Shown here: positions 16,707-25,417 of the stretch, in pieces
Numbering within the stretch: the first letter of the stretch is position 1
Layout: each line of letters begins with the position of its first letter
NCBI GenBank assembly: GCA_021772565.1
Contig: JAJFLR010000122.1
Coordinates: 1-43,412, forward strand
Length of the DNA stretch: 43,412 nt
Origin: Opitutales bacterium
GTDB lineage: Bacteria > Verrucomicrobiota > Verrucomicrobiia > Opitutales > JAJFLR01
Direction of reading: 5' to 3'
Notes under the pieces: model-generated
The model's database searches: none
Told to the model about the DNA's origin: nothing
What the model saw: only the letters and a program-made list of their open reading frames with translations
Position numbers and translations under genes: made by a program

Positions 16707-17846
16707 TTATTTTAAATATACCCTAACAAGATCATATAATTCAGGAGCTTCAACCAAAAAAGAATCATGCCCAAGATCCATGCTGATTTCTGCATAAGTC
16801 GCTTTTTTGCCTGACTGTAACATTGCGTGAACAAGTTCTCGATTTTGTGCGGGTGGATAAAGCCAATCTGAACTAAATCCAACGATTAATGCTGATGCTT
16901 TCATATTGCTAAAAGTGTCACAGAGTGATTTTCCTTTAATAAATAAATCAAATCGATCTACTGCTTTGGTAAAATAGAGATAGGTATTTGCATCAAAACG
17001 ATTAATAAATGTCTGACCTTGATAGCGAAGATAACTTTCAACTTCAAATTCAACATCAAAATTATTTTTTGAATGGGATTCATTTTTTTTACTTCGACCA
17101 AATTTATCTTCCATTCCTTTATTTGATAAATAAGTGATATGTGCCATCATTCTGGCGACTGACAGACCAACATTTGGCCCTTCTGAAATTTGATAATTTC
17201 CATTATTCCATTCAGGATCCCTAATAATAGCAGACCTTCCAACTTCATTAAAAGCAATTGCTTGTGCACTATGTCGTGCTGTTGCTGCTAAAACAATAAT
17301 TCTGTTTACCATATCAGGATACTCAATTGACCACAGAAGTGATTGCATTCCACCCATTGAACCTCCAATTACTGCATAAAGTGATTCTATACCCAAATGA
17401 TTGATCAGGAGTTTTTGTGCTCGAACCATATCAATAATTTTTAAATTTGGAAAATTCAAATTGTAAGGTTTATTAGTTTCAGGATTAGTTGAACCAGGGC
17501 CTGACGTCCCTTGACACCCGCCCAAACAATTTGAGCAAATTACAAAAAATTTATTTGTGTTGATTGGTTTTCCCGGACCAATAATATGATTCCACCAACC
17601 TGGTTTTTTATCTTTAACCGAATTGATCCCAGCGCAATGATGATCCCCGCTTAATGCATGGCAAATCAATATTGAATTTGATTTTTCAGGATTTAAGTGA
17701 CCATATGTCTCATATCTTATACTGAGTTCAGGTATTTTTTCACCGGAATCAAAAATAAATGATTGATTGTTGTAATAATCGACAGACTCAACAAGCCCAA
17801 TGTCACCGACTGATTTTTTTAATAAATTAGATTCTGAATCGTTCAT
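16707..17846 (-). CDS. metX: Homoserine O-acyltransferase (MetX type)
   Basis: This 379-residue alpha/beta-hydrolase fold enzyme transfers an acyl group to homoserine in methionine synthesis. The nucleophile S163 lies in VIGGSMGGMQSLLW. The triad is completed by D327 in FSSDWLYPP and H360 in DLGHDSF. Conserved segments LICHALSGDHH and SNCLGGCQGTSGP are near 60-70 and 105-117. Length matches the family. Whether acetyl-CoA or succinyl-CoA is used cannot be decided here; MetX-fold enzymes include both. I looked for a SAM-type riboswitch upstream and did not see one. Confidence 0.93.
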   Translation of the reverse strand: MNDSESNLLKKSVGDIGLVESVDYYNNQSFIFDSGEKIPELSIRYETYGHLNPEKSNSILICHALSGDHHCAGINSVKDKKPGWWNHIIGPGKPINTNKFFVICSNCLGGCQGTSGPGSTNPETNKPYNLNFPNLKIIDMVRAQKLLINHLGIESLYAVIGGSMGGMQSLLWSIEYPDMVNRIIVLAATARHSAQAIAFNEVGRSAIIRDPEWNNGNYQISEGPNVGLSVARMMAHITYLSNKGMEDKFGRSKKNESHSKNNFDVEFEVESYLRYQGQTFINRFDANTYLYFTKAVDRFDLFIKGKSLCDTFSNMKASALIVGFSSDWLYPPAQNRELVHAMLQSGKKATYAEISMDLGHDSFLVEAPELYDLVRVYLK

Positions 17847-18149
17847 TAACCCATAGATGAAAAAACGTTAAATTGTTCATTTCTGATGCCCAAAGATAAT
17901 TGATCACTCAATCGATATGTCTGGTAGAAAAGAATAACTAAGTCAAAATGATCAAATATATCAATTGAATAATGCATAATAGTTTTTACATCAATATTGT
18001 GATACTTATCTCAGATTATTTTTGAAATTTAATAAGTTAAGGTAGGAAATTGTTGCATTATTATTTAATTCAAATTTTTAATTAGATGTGGAGATTACTG
18101 TTATCGACAATTTAATTGCTGATCAAAAATAGAGCATTTTTATAAATAA
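17847..18149. other. Divergent intergenic region metX / dapF-like
   Basis: This 303-bp AT-rich stretch must carry the promoters of two divergent genes. I see no hairpin, riboswitch core, tRNA or coding frame in it. TATAAATAAATG runs into the dapF-like start but is too close to serve as an ordinary -10. Confidence 0.6.
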
Positions 18150-18998
18150 ATGAAATTCATCAAATATCACGCACTTGGTAATGACTATTTAATATTAGAT
18201 CCTGTTGATATTGATAGAGTCCCAAATCAAAATCTGATTAGACTAATTTGTCATCGAAATTTCGGAATAGGATCAGATGGAATACTACTTGGACCAATAG
18301 TGACAGACAAAGCCGATTTTCAGTTGCGAATTTTTAATCCAGATGGGAGTGAAGCAGAAAAAAGTGGTAACGGGCTGCGTATTTTTTCACGTTACTTATA
18401 TGATAACAATAAAGTAAGTGATCAAAAATTTAGTGTCCTAACATTAGGTGGAGTAGTTCAATGTCAAGTGAAAGATTATGGCAAGACTGTAACTGTTGAA
18501 ATGGGAAAAATCAGTTTCAATAATGAAGATATCCCAGTAATAGGAGCAGATCGAGAAGTTTTAAATGAGACTATTGAAATCAATGAGAAAATTTACAATT
18601 TTTATGCTGCAACAATAGGAAATCCACATTGTGTAATTCCACTTGATGAAGTCACATCAAGTCTTTGTAATGAAATAGGCCCTATAATAGAAAATCACAA
18701 AAATTTCCCCAACAGAATAAATCTCCAACTTTTAAAAATAATTGATCGTAATAATATTCAAATCGAAATTTGGGAACGGGGTGCAGGTTATACTCTGGCA
18801 TCTGGTAGTAGTAGCTGTGCGGCAGCGGCTGTTGCATATAAAATGGGATCGGTGGACAGCAAAATAAAAGTCCATATGCGAGGCGGTACCATAGATATTG
18901 ATATTGGCTCAAACGGCATAATAACTATGCACGGAGCAGTCACTAAAGTCGGCACATTTTATTCTGACAATGAATTATTCGAATTCAATGCGTTCTGA
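18150..18998 (+). CDS. dapF: DapF-like PLP-independent epimerase with Ser/Ser active site
   Basis: This 282-residue protein is clearly a diaminopimelate epimerase homologue: KYHALGNDYLILD at the start, GSDGILL near 41-47, NPDGSEAEKSGNGLR near 63-77, GNPHCVIP near 157-164 and WERGAGYTLASGSSSCAAAA near 208-227. In DapF the two catalytic cysteines lie in CGNG and ACGTG. Here S72 stands in the first (AGT at 18363) and S218 in the second (TCT at 18801). The glutamate of the usual GVGET is Y214. Length is normal and there is no frameshift. So it may be a diverged epimerase of another substrate, a slow DapF or a non-catalytic paralogue. The gene symbol marks homology only. Confidence 0.85.
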   Translation: MKFIKYHALGNDYLILDPVDIDRVPNQNLIRLICHRNFGIGSDGILLGPIVTDKADFQLRIFNPDGSEAEKSGNGLRIFSRYLYDNNKVSDQKFSVLTLGGVVQCQVKDYGKTVTVEMGKISFNNEDIPVIGADREVLNETIEINEKIYNFYAATIGNPHCVIPLDEVTSSLCNEIGPIIENHKNFPNRINLQLLKIIDRNNIQIEIWERGAGYTLASGSSSCAAAAVAYKMGSVDSKIKVHMRGGTIDIDIGSNGIITMHGAVTKVGTFYSDNELFEFNAF

Positions 18999-19405
18999 TT
19001 TTTGTGTTTGTGTGTCGGATTAAAACGAACATTTAGATAATATTTTAATGCTAGCAGTTGCTTTTGATTCAAACGTCCGGCCAATTGCTCTATTTTTATC
19101 TGTTCATCAATTTGTTTTATTATATCGCTCTTAATTTTTTTAAGTTCTTCTAACTGCTTTTTTTCTGTATCGGGTGAAATTGAAACTTCATCAAACTTAA
19201 TTTTTTCTGAAAAAACTTTCTGCCCAAGAGAATATCGAGATTTGTCAAAAAATACATCAACAGGCTCCTCCTTAATCGGCTGCAATGGGTTAACAGATTT
19301 CTTTTCATCACTAAATGATGGGAAATAGCTCCCAGAGGCCAACAGTGATATTGCCGGTACTAAAAGTAGATTAAAAAATAAAATTATTTGTAATAAGTTT
19401 TTCAT
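18959..19405 (-). CDS. Secreted hypothetical protein
   Basis: I do not recognise this 148-residue protein. It has a clean signal peptide (basic MKN, then a hydrophobic stretch to about 22, ending LLASGS). No lipobox cysteine is present, so a periplasmic or secreted product is expected. The middle is charged and coiled-coil-like, with KKQLEELKKIKSDIIKQIDE near 81-100. Its 3' end overlaps the convergent dapF-like stop by 40 bp, so the last dozen residues are shaped by both genes. Confidence 0.65.
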   Translation of the reverse strand: MKNLLQIILFFNLLLVPAISLLASGSYFPSFSDEKKSVNPLQPIKEEPVDVFFDKSRYSLGQKVFSEKIKFDEVSISPDTEKKQLEELKKIKSDIIKQIDEQIKIEQLAGRLNQKQLLALKYYLNVRFNPTHKHKNQNALNSNNSLSE

Positions 19406-19487
19406 AGTTAATTATATTATTTGAATTAATAGAGATAAAAATATTCCCATTTATAATAATTTTGCAAGAATCTCTTACATTAAAAAT

Positions 19488-20192
19488 ATGCCTATAGATT
19501 ATGAAAGAATACAGATTATAATTCCAGCACACAATGAAGAAAAAAGTATATCTGGTGTAATTGATCGTCTGATAGAACTTGGACTTAAAAATATTCGAGT
19601 AATTGACAATGCAAGTACGGATCAAACAACCACTTATGCAGAACAGTTGGGAGCAGCGATTATACATGAACCAAAGATAGGATACGGAAATGCATGTTTA
19701 AGCGGAGTTAATAATCTATCTGAAAATATTGAATGGCTGCTATTTTGTGATGCTGATGGATGTGATGATCTTGAGAGTCTGCCTGACTTTTTTAAGATAT
19801 CTGAAAAATTTGACTTAATATTAAGCAATCGTCGAGATTTCAAAAAAAATAAAGATGCGATGTCGATTTTACAGTTTTATGGAAACGGTTTAGCAGTTTG
19901 GTTAATATTTATATTGTGGGGACACAGATATAATGATTTGGGACCGATGCGACTTATCAGAAAAAATTCATTTCAGAAACTCAAAATGAAAGACCAAAAT
20001 TATGGTTGGACTGTTGAAATGCAAATAAAAGCAATTAATTGTAATTTAAGAAGCAAAGAAATCGCTACAAAATATTATGAAAGAAAAGAAGGAGAATCTA
20101 AAATATCAGGTTCAATAAGTGGTGCATTAAAAGCCGGAACCAAAATATTATGGACTATATTTATTCTATATTTCAAAAAAATTATTAAATGA
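19488..20192 (+). CDS. Family 2 glycosyltransferase
   Basis: This 234-residue protein is a GT-A fold family 2 glycosyltransferase of the dolichol-phosphate-mannose synthase-like kind. It shows IIIPAHNEEKSISGVID near 10-26, RVIDNASTDQT near 37-47, and the metal-binding FCDADGCDD near 86-94. NDLGPMRLIRK near 149-159 and YGWTVEMQIKA near 171-181 are the conserved acceptor-loop segments of this group. A hydrophobic stretch, AVWLIFILWG, suggests membrane association, and the C-terminus is basic. The donor and acceptor are unknown. The stop overlaps the next small frame by ATGA. Confidence 0.87.
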   Translation: MPIDYERIQIIIPAHNEEKSISGVIDRLIELGLKNIRVIDNASTDQTTTYAEQLGAAIIHEPKIGYGNACLSGVNNLSENIEWLLFCDADGCDDLESLPDFFKISEKFDLILSNRRDFKKNKDAMSILQFYGNGLAVWLIFILWGHRYNDLGPMRLIRKNSFQKLKMKDQNYGWTVEMQIKAINCNLRSKEIATKYYERKEGESKISGSISGALKAGTKILWTIFILYFKKIIK

Positions 20193-20281
20193 TATTAAAA
20201 CTGACCAAACAAGAGAGAAAAGCACTTACAATAATTTTATTTCTGTGCGCACTGAGTCTAATAGGATGGATAATTTTTTAA
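20189..20281 (+). CDS. Small single-helix membrane peptide, coupled to GT2
   Basis: A 30-codon frame starts in the ATGA overlap with the GT2 stop. It reads MILKLTKQERKAL followed by a hydrophobic helix ending in GWIIF, then TAA. A basic N-terminus and one membrane helix are clear. The segment LTKQERKALxxILFL resembles the start of ComEA-type proteins, but the helix-hairpin-helix part is absent. It could be a real small protein, a truncated ComEA start, or chance. The overlap and the composition are the only support. Confidence 0.4.
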   Translation: MILKLTKQERKALTIILFLCALSLIGWIIF

Positions 20282-20284
20282 AAA

Positions 20285-20833
20285 CTAAAATCCTTTAAAT
20301 GCATTATAGTAAGCTATTGAGGTGAACTCATCCATCTCTAGAACCTTGAGATCATATTCTGTTAACACTGGTTTTATAGCACCATAATCAGCTAATACTT
20401 TTAACATAGAATCACGTTGAGCATTATTTCCTCTGAATGAATTATAAATAGCATAATGTGTAGGAGTTCTACCGCTTTTAGTATGTGCATTAGGATCTGA
20501 GCCACCCTCTAATAAAACAAAAACCATACCCGTGCTTGACCATCCTGATGCAAGATGCAGTGGCGTCCTGCCTTTACTGTCTCGAATATTTAATTCTACA
20601 CCTGCTTTTATAAATATCTTTACTGACCTAACAGAATCAAGTTGAATAATCTTATTTATTAATGGTTCTCCATTATTATTTTTTGAATTAATTACATGAG
20701 GATTTTCATTTAGATATTTTTCCAATTGAACAAATTTATTTTTTTTTACAATCGATTCAATGATATAAAATTCATCACCTAATGATGAAGAATGTATAAA
20801 AGCTAATATAAATATAATAGTAAGAATTTTCAT
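20285..20833 (-). CDS. Exported ankyrin-repeat protein
   Basis: This 182-residue protein has a signal peptide (MKILTIIFILAFIHSSSLG) and then three to four ankyrin repeats. The clearest are RDSKGRTPLHLASG near 84-97 and HTKSGRTPTHYAIYN near 116-130, with GRTPLHLA and GADxN-type turns (GGSDPN, KAGVELNIRD). Ankyrin stacks bind other proteins; the partner is unknown. The gene ends convergent with the small membrane frame, 3 bp away. Confidence 0.82.
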   Translation of the reverse strand: MKILTIIFILAFIHSSSLGDEFYIIESIVKKNKFVQLEKYLNENPHVINSKNNNGEPLINKIIQLDSVRSVKIFIKAGVELNIRDSKGRTPLHLASGWSSTGMVFVLLEGGSDPNAHTKSGRTPTHYAIYNSFRGNNAQRDSMLKVLADYGAIKPVLTEYDLKVLEMDEFTSIAYYNAFKGF

Positions 20834-20937
20834 TTAATTCGATAATTTATATTTTAATGCTACAGATAGTTTAATATAATAAAAGTGTTAAATTATATAT
20901 ACTGTAGTACTACTATTTAATTAAAGATTTTCCGTAA

Positions 20938-21602
20938 ATTTTCTGTCAAATTGAAATAGTAGATGTAACATCAGGACAGGAAGCCTTAGATAGAATTGAA
21001 GAAAATAACTGGGCACTAATTTTACTGGATGTTCGAATGCCTAAAATGGACGGATATGAAATTGCGACAAGAATCAGACAAAGCTCTGACAATAGAAACG
21101 TCCCGATCATTTTTATGACATCAAGTGCTGACGATAGGCAAACACAAAAAGGATATGAAGTTGGCGCAGTAGACTACCTGATTAGACCAATCGACAGTTA
21201 CATTCTTACCAGTAAAGTTAAAATATTTATAGAGCTGTATTTACAACGAAGAAAATCTCAAGATCTAGTCGTTAAATTAGAGCATGAAATAATTGAACGT
21301 AAGAGTGCAGAATCTGAACAATTAAATTTAGAAGCTCAATTAAGGCATGCTCAAAAAATGGAAACTATTGGAACATTAGCAGGTGGCATAGCCCATGATT
21401 TTAATAATTTGTTAGGCAGTATAATAGGATATTCTGATCTCACCCTAAAACAAATTGATAGAAATACCCCAATTTATAGTTATCAATCTAAATTGCGTGA
21501 TGGTGCCAATCGCGCAGCAAACTTAGTTAAGCAGATTCTTACATTTAGTCGACAATCAGAACACAGACCGCGTCCCATCAAATTAAACACAGTAGTTAAA
21601 CT
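20938..21602 (+). pseudogene. Hybrid histidine kinase remnant (receiver + HisKA)
   Basis: After a TAA at 20935-20937 the frame opens without a start codon directly inside a receiver domain. The acidic DD pocket is missing. The phospho-acceptor segment LILLDVRMPKMDGYEIA and IIFMTSS are kept, but the usual lysine of YLxKP is R (YLIRPID). A linker coiled coil leads to a HisKA H-box, GTLAGGIAHDFNNLLGSIIG, near 21370-21426. Homology runs to about 21600 (FSRQSEHRPRPIKLNTVV), where the ATPase domain should begin; it is absent. The frame then reads on in nonsense to TGA 21702. It is 5' and 3' truncated, so not functional. Confidence 0.85.
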
Positions 21603-22520
21603 AGCAATGTTATCTCGCATGCGAATAATAAGAAAAATTATAAAATTGGCCTATCAGTTTGGTCAGGATATCCTTCAAGCGTTAAAGGGTTTAAAGAAGT
21701 GATGAATAAATCCGGTTATATTGAAGGAAAAAATGTACAGTATTTAAATGGCGTTAGTGGTGATATTCCAAAGCAGATAAAAATTGCCAATTTGTTTAAA
21801 GAGTTCAAACTAGATCTAGTTTATTCACTCACAACCACAGGGACAATAATTTTAAAAGAAACATTGCCACCCACAGTACCTATAATATTTTCAATTTGTA
21901 CTTATCCATCTGATACCGGACTCATAGATACCATCGATTATTCAGGAAATAACTTAGTTGGTTCTAGTAATTATGTTCCATTAGAAAATTATGTCAGACT
22001 ATTAAATGATTTTCTTCCCAACACAAAAACAATTGCTATTTTTCATCGAAAATTTGAACCAGACTCAAAAATTCAAGCCACTAATATAATTCGATTACTG
22101 AAAAAAAAACATATCAAGGTAATTGACCTTGAACCAAATAATTTAACAGAAGTTAAAGTTCTGGCATTAAAATATATTGATGAAATAGATGTTATCATGA
22201 CAACAATTGATACATTAATGCAAAATGGTGGTGAGGAAGAATTGATAAAATTATCACTAAAAAAAGGTGTGCCAATATTGAGTTCTAATAAAGCTGGGAT
22301 AGAGCAAGGTTCAACATTTGGTATTACCACTGACTATTATGAATTAGGAAAAATTTCCGGAAATATTGCAGTAAAAATTTTATCTAATAAAAAAACCCCT
22401 GCTCAGCTAAAAACTAAATTTCAAATTCCGGCTATAATTATGGTAAATAATAAAAGTTCTGAACTTCTCTCAATAAAAATTCCAGAAAATAAATATCCTA
22501 ATATAGTTTATGTAAGGTGA
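21600..22520 (+). pseudogene. ABC_sub_bind (TrpX/DUF534-like) protein, 5'-truncated
   Basis: The frame is open from 21600 and reads NYKIGLSVWSGYPSSVKGFK (from about 21633), then EVMNKSGYIEGKNVQYLNG. It matches the ABC transporter substrate-binding family PF04392, through NLVGSSNYVPLENYV and LKKGVPILSSNKAGIEQGS. The ATG at 21699 falls inside the family's first helix, so it is not the true start; the signal peptide has been lost. The 5' edge abuts the kinase remnant, and the protein could once have been the sensor domain of a hybrid kinase. The mature fold from 21633 on looks undamaged, so expression of a truncated product cannot be ruled out. Confidence 0.75.
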
Positions 22521-22541
22521 TATGATATTACTTCTTCACTT

Positions 22542-22780
22542 ATGAAGTTAATAAAAAAACTTTTAACTTTCACGATTTCAACTGTAATTATTGTGATGAG
22601 TATATGAGATAATAGTTTCATCTAGCAATTCGCTCTTTGAAAAAGGAGTTAAACTCAAGGTTGATACTAACGTAGTATCTCGAAGAAAGTTTTTATTATA
22701 TGATATTACAAAAACGCAAATGGCCTTGGTATTTAATAAAGATATAATTTTTACACCGGTAAATAAAATAACGACACGCT
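22542..22780 (+). pseudogene. Decayed membrane-sensor fragment
   Basis: ATG 22542 reads MKLIKKLLTFTISTVIIVMS, I, then TGA. A +1 shift recovers EIIVSSSNSLFEKGVKLKVD and then RRKFLLYDITKTQMALVFN up to about 22780. This looks like the first transmembrane helix and periplasmic start of a sensor kinase. The family was not identified. It is frameshifted and cut off. Confidence 0.5.
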
Positions 22781-22783
22781 GGT

Positions 22784-23029
22784 ATGGATGGCAGGACGGT
22801 ATTAAGAAAAATTAAGCAAAATAAAGACACTCAAGAAATTCCCGTAGTGATTCTCACAACCTCAGATAATGAAAAAGATGTTGAAAAATGCTATTTGGAA
22901 GGAGCAAATACTTATATAAAAAAGCCAGTTGATACCCAGGCATTTTTAGATGCTATACAGCGAATCAAGGAATACTGGTTTTCGGTCGCTATTTTACCAG
23001 TTAAACACAATGTGGATAATGTAGTTTAA
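22784..23029 (+). pseudogene. C-terminal half of a CheY-like receiver
   Basis: The frame begins RHAGMDGRTVLRKIK just after a TAA at 22769. It continues with IPVVILTTSDNEKDVEKCYL, GANTYIKKPVDTQAFLDAIQ and IKEYWFSVAILP. This is the distal half of a response regulator of the Rcp1-like kind, with the switch threonine and the conserved lysine. The half containing the phospho-acceptor aspartate is missing. The break at GMDGR follows directly on the decayed sensor fragment. Confidence 0.8.
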
Positions 23030-23030
23030 T

Positions 23031-23120
<90 letters not shown>

Positions 23121-23210
23121 TTTAATAAATTCACACTCTCAATCTTTTTATATCAGTCAAGTGTGAACTTTCTTATCAATTAAATAGTTATAAAATAATG
23201 ATTGAAAATT

Positions 23211-23996
23211 CTATTCTAGTAAACTTTTTATATCAGGTATACTAATAACCTTACTGCCGTTTGGTTTTTCCTCGAAATAAGGATCAATATCCCCAAATTT
23301 ATTGGATTCTAATATATTCTCATTCTCACAGCTATCAATTTCATAAACTAATTGTGTACCCACTGTTGATGATCCTTCATCAACAAGTTGATCATAATCT
23401 ACATCAAAATAGTGCGACAATCTTCTAACCTCAGGATATAATATTTTTGCTGGATTTGACAATTTTCCTTTAGATGCAAATTCAAACAAGCAAGGATAAA
23501 ACTCTTTTTTGAATTTCTTTTGATAATTATTAAACCATTTGTTAGAAATATTTTTATAGTAATTAAGCAATACAACATCAGAAAAATATATGCACGCATC
23601 ATACCACTTGCATATGTCGTTATGACTGCTAACTCGCTCACAATTTACAATAGTTATAATTCGTGCCAGAGAAAAATTATTTTCAATAACCCAAAACTTA
23701 AATTTCTCAATTTGATTAACTGGGTTAAGATATCCACTACCTATAACAAAAATAATAGATTCATCCTCTAAAAACTCTAATGGGCTATCTATCCCTACGC
23801 TACCTTGTTTCATTTTAATAATCTTTGTATTGGAAGAATCTTTAATCGGTTTATAGAAATCGTTATCCAACTCCTCGCTAGAGTATAGAATGAAAAAATT
23901 TTCTTTTTCTATATCATCTAAATTAGATACTAAATCACTAACGATAGCTCTTCTGCCTGAACCGCAGACACCCAAGATTAAATAAACTTGTGGCAT
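23211..23996 (-). CDS. P-loop protein, CobW/UreG-like, degenerate Walker A
   Basis: This 261-residue protein begins with a strand and P-loop like those of CobW/HypB/UreG GTPases, VYLILGVCGSGRRAIVSDL, but the essential GK[ST] is replaced by GRRA. Further on, IITIVNCERVSSHNDICKWY near 112-131 and YFSDVVLLNYYKN near 137-149 resemble the CobW pattern of a base-binding strand followed by a switch helix. No metal-binding CxCC is seen. It may bind no nucleotide, or bind it differently. The function is unknown. It ends 21 bp before aroC is reached on the same strand and is probably co-transcribed. Confidence 0.6.
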   Translation of the reverse strand: MPQVYLILGVCGSGRRAIVSDLVSNLDDIEKENFFILYSSEELDNDFYKPIKDSSNTKIIKMKQGSVGIDSPLEFLEDESIIFVIGSGYLNPVNQIEKFKFWVIENNFSLARIITIVNCERVSSHNDICKWYDACIYFSDVVLLNYYKNISNKWFNNYQKKFKKEFYPCLFEFASKGKLSNPAKILYPEVRRLSHYFDVDYDQLVDEGSSTVGTQLVYEIDSCENENILESNKFGDIDPYFEEKPNGSKVISIPDIKSLLE

Positions 23997-24016
23997 TTCT
24001 TTTTTCTATTGAAAAT

Positions 24017-25114
24017 TTATTTCGAAAATGAAAATGAATTTCTTTGAGCGTTTTGTCGCATGCAATGATCAACTATTACAATAGCAGCCATTGATTCAAC
24101 AATAGGAACTGCTCTAGGCAATACACATGGATCATGTCGTCCCCTCCCTACTAATTCAGTCTCTTCACCATTTACAGATACAGTTTTTTGTTTTTGTAAT
24201 ATAGTTGCAGTAGGTTTAAATGCCACCCTGAAATAAAGTTCCTCGCCATTGCTTATACCACCCTGAACTCCACCTGAACGATTAGATTGTGTCTGAATAC
24301 CATCAGCCCCAATTTCAAATATATCATTATGCTCAGAACCCGTCATAGAAGTTCCAGAAAATCCACTTCCAACATCAAACCCCTTAGTAGCAGGTAATGA
24401 TAACATTGCCTTTGCTAAATCAGCTTCCAATCGATCAAATACCGGTTCACCTAACCCAGTAGGTAAGTTTTTGATACGACATTTAATAACTCCACCTAAG
24501 GAGTCTCCCTTACTCTGTATTTCCTTAATTTTAGAAATCATTTTTGTAGCAGTCTTTTGATCAGGACAACGAATATCATTTCTATCAACATCATCAATAG
24601 TAGGAAATTTTTCCATAGATGGCATTATAATACTATGCACCTGTTCAACATAGGCAATAATTTCAATATCTAAAGCTAGTTTAAGTATCTTTTTTGCCAC
24701 AGCACCAGCTGCAACTCGACCCGCAGTCTCTCTGGCTGAAGACCTACCACCACCCTCAACCATTCGTATACCATATTTCATCTGATATGTATAATCAGCA
24801 TGTGAAGGACGATATTTTTCCTTCATTTCAGTATATGCTTCAGGTCTGGCATCTAAATTTGGAATTAACATGGCAATTGGTGTACCAAGGGTAAAACCTT
24901 CATTAACTCCAGATAGTATTTTTACAGTATCAGATTCTTTTCGCTGAGTAGTAATACTACTTTGACCAGGTTTTCTTCGATCTAATTCAATTTGGATATC
25001 AGATTCTGATATAGGTAACTTAGGTGGACAGCCATCAATCACGACTCCAATGCCGCCGTTGTGACTTTCCCCCCAGGTGGAAATAACAAAAAGTTGTCCA
25101 AATATATTACCCAT
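24017..25114 (-). CDS. aroC: Chorismate synthase
   Basis: This 365-residue enzyme makes chorismate from EPSP, the last step of the shikimate pathway, and uses reduced flavin. It shows [17 protein letters not shown] near 14-30, the DRRKPGQSS-like [32 protein letters not shown] near 101-114 and [20 protein letters not shown] near 120-139. The active-site region [20 protein letters not shown] and the C-terminal [16 protein letters not shown] are complete. The length is usual. The ATG is the first codon of the conserved start (MGNIFGQLF). Confidence 0.98.
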   Translation of the reverse strand: MGNIFGQLFVISTWGESHNGGIGVVIDGCPPKLPISESDIQIELDRRKPGQSSITTQRKESDTVKILSGVNEGFTLGTPIAMLIPNLDARPEAYTEMKEKYRPSHADYTYQMKYGIRMVEGGGRSSARETAGRVAAGAVAKKILKLALDIEIIAYVEQVHSIIMPSMEKFPTIDDVDRNDIRCPDQKTATKMISKIKEIQSKGDSLGGVIKCRIKNLPTGLGEPVFDRLEADLAKAMLSLPATKGFDVGSGFSGTSMTGSEHNDIFEIGADGIQTQSNRSGGVQGGISNGEELYFRVAFKPTATILQKQKTVSVNGEETELVGRGRHDPCVLPRAVPIVESMAAIVIVDHCMRQNAQRNSFSFSK

Positions 25115-25417
25115 TTAATATTTTTACTAAAATTCGTTAACGTTTTAAAAAATAATTCTAGTTACTGAACTAATTAAGCAGTAAATTTATAAAATAAATA
25201 TTAAAATTCAATTCAATAGAAATAACTACACTATAAAAAGTTGACACAAGGGGTAAATGCCCTAGTTTTGTAAAGAATTATTGTATTTCATAATATAAAC
25301 TATTTTAAATAAATCTACATAATTATTGGTAAATTGAAAATTGATATTGTAATACAATAAAAACAGTGTAAATTTAGTCGCAAAATTTAATTAAAAAATA
25401 ACTCTACTTATCAACTC
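25115..25417. other. Divergent intergenic region aroC / hydrolase
   Basis: This 303-bp stretch is very AT-rich. A perfect TTGACA lies at 25241-25246 on the plus strand, but no good -10 is found 17 bp away. A weak GGGG/CCCT stem follows it. I see no RNA gene or coding frame. Confidence 0.55.

Noticed and set aside
17847-18149. SAM-type riboswitch upstream of metX
   Set aside because: No paired core or conserved motif could be found on the minus strand.
25241-25270. Sigma-70 promoter at TTGACA
   Set aside because: The -35 is perfect but no acceptable -10 follows at 16-18 bp, so it was not listed as a promoter.
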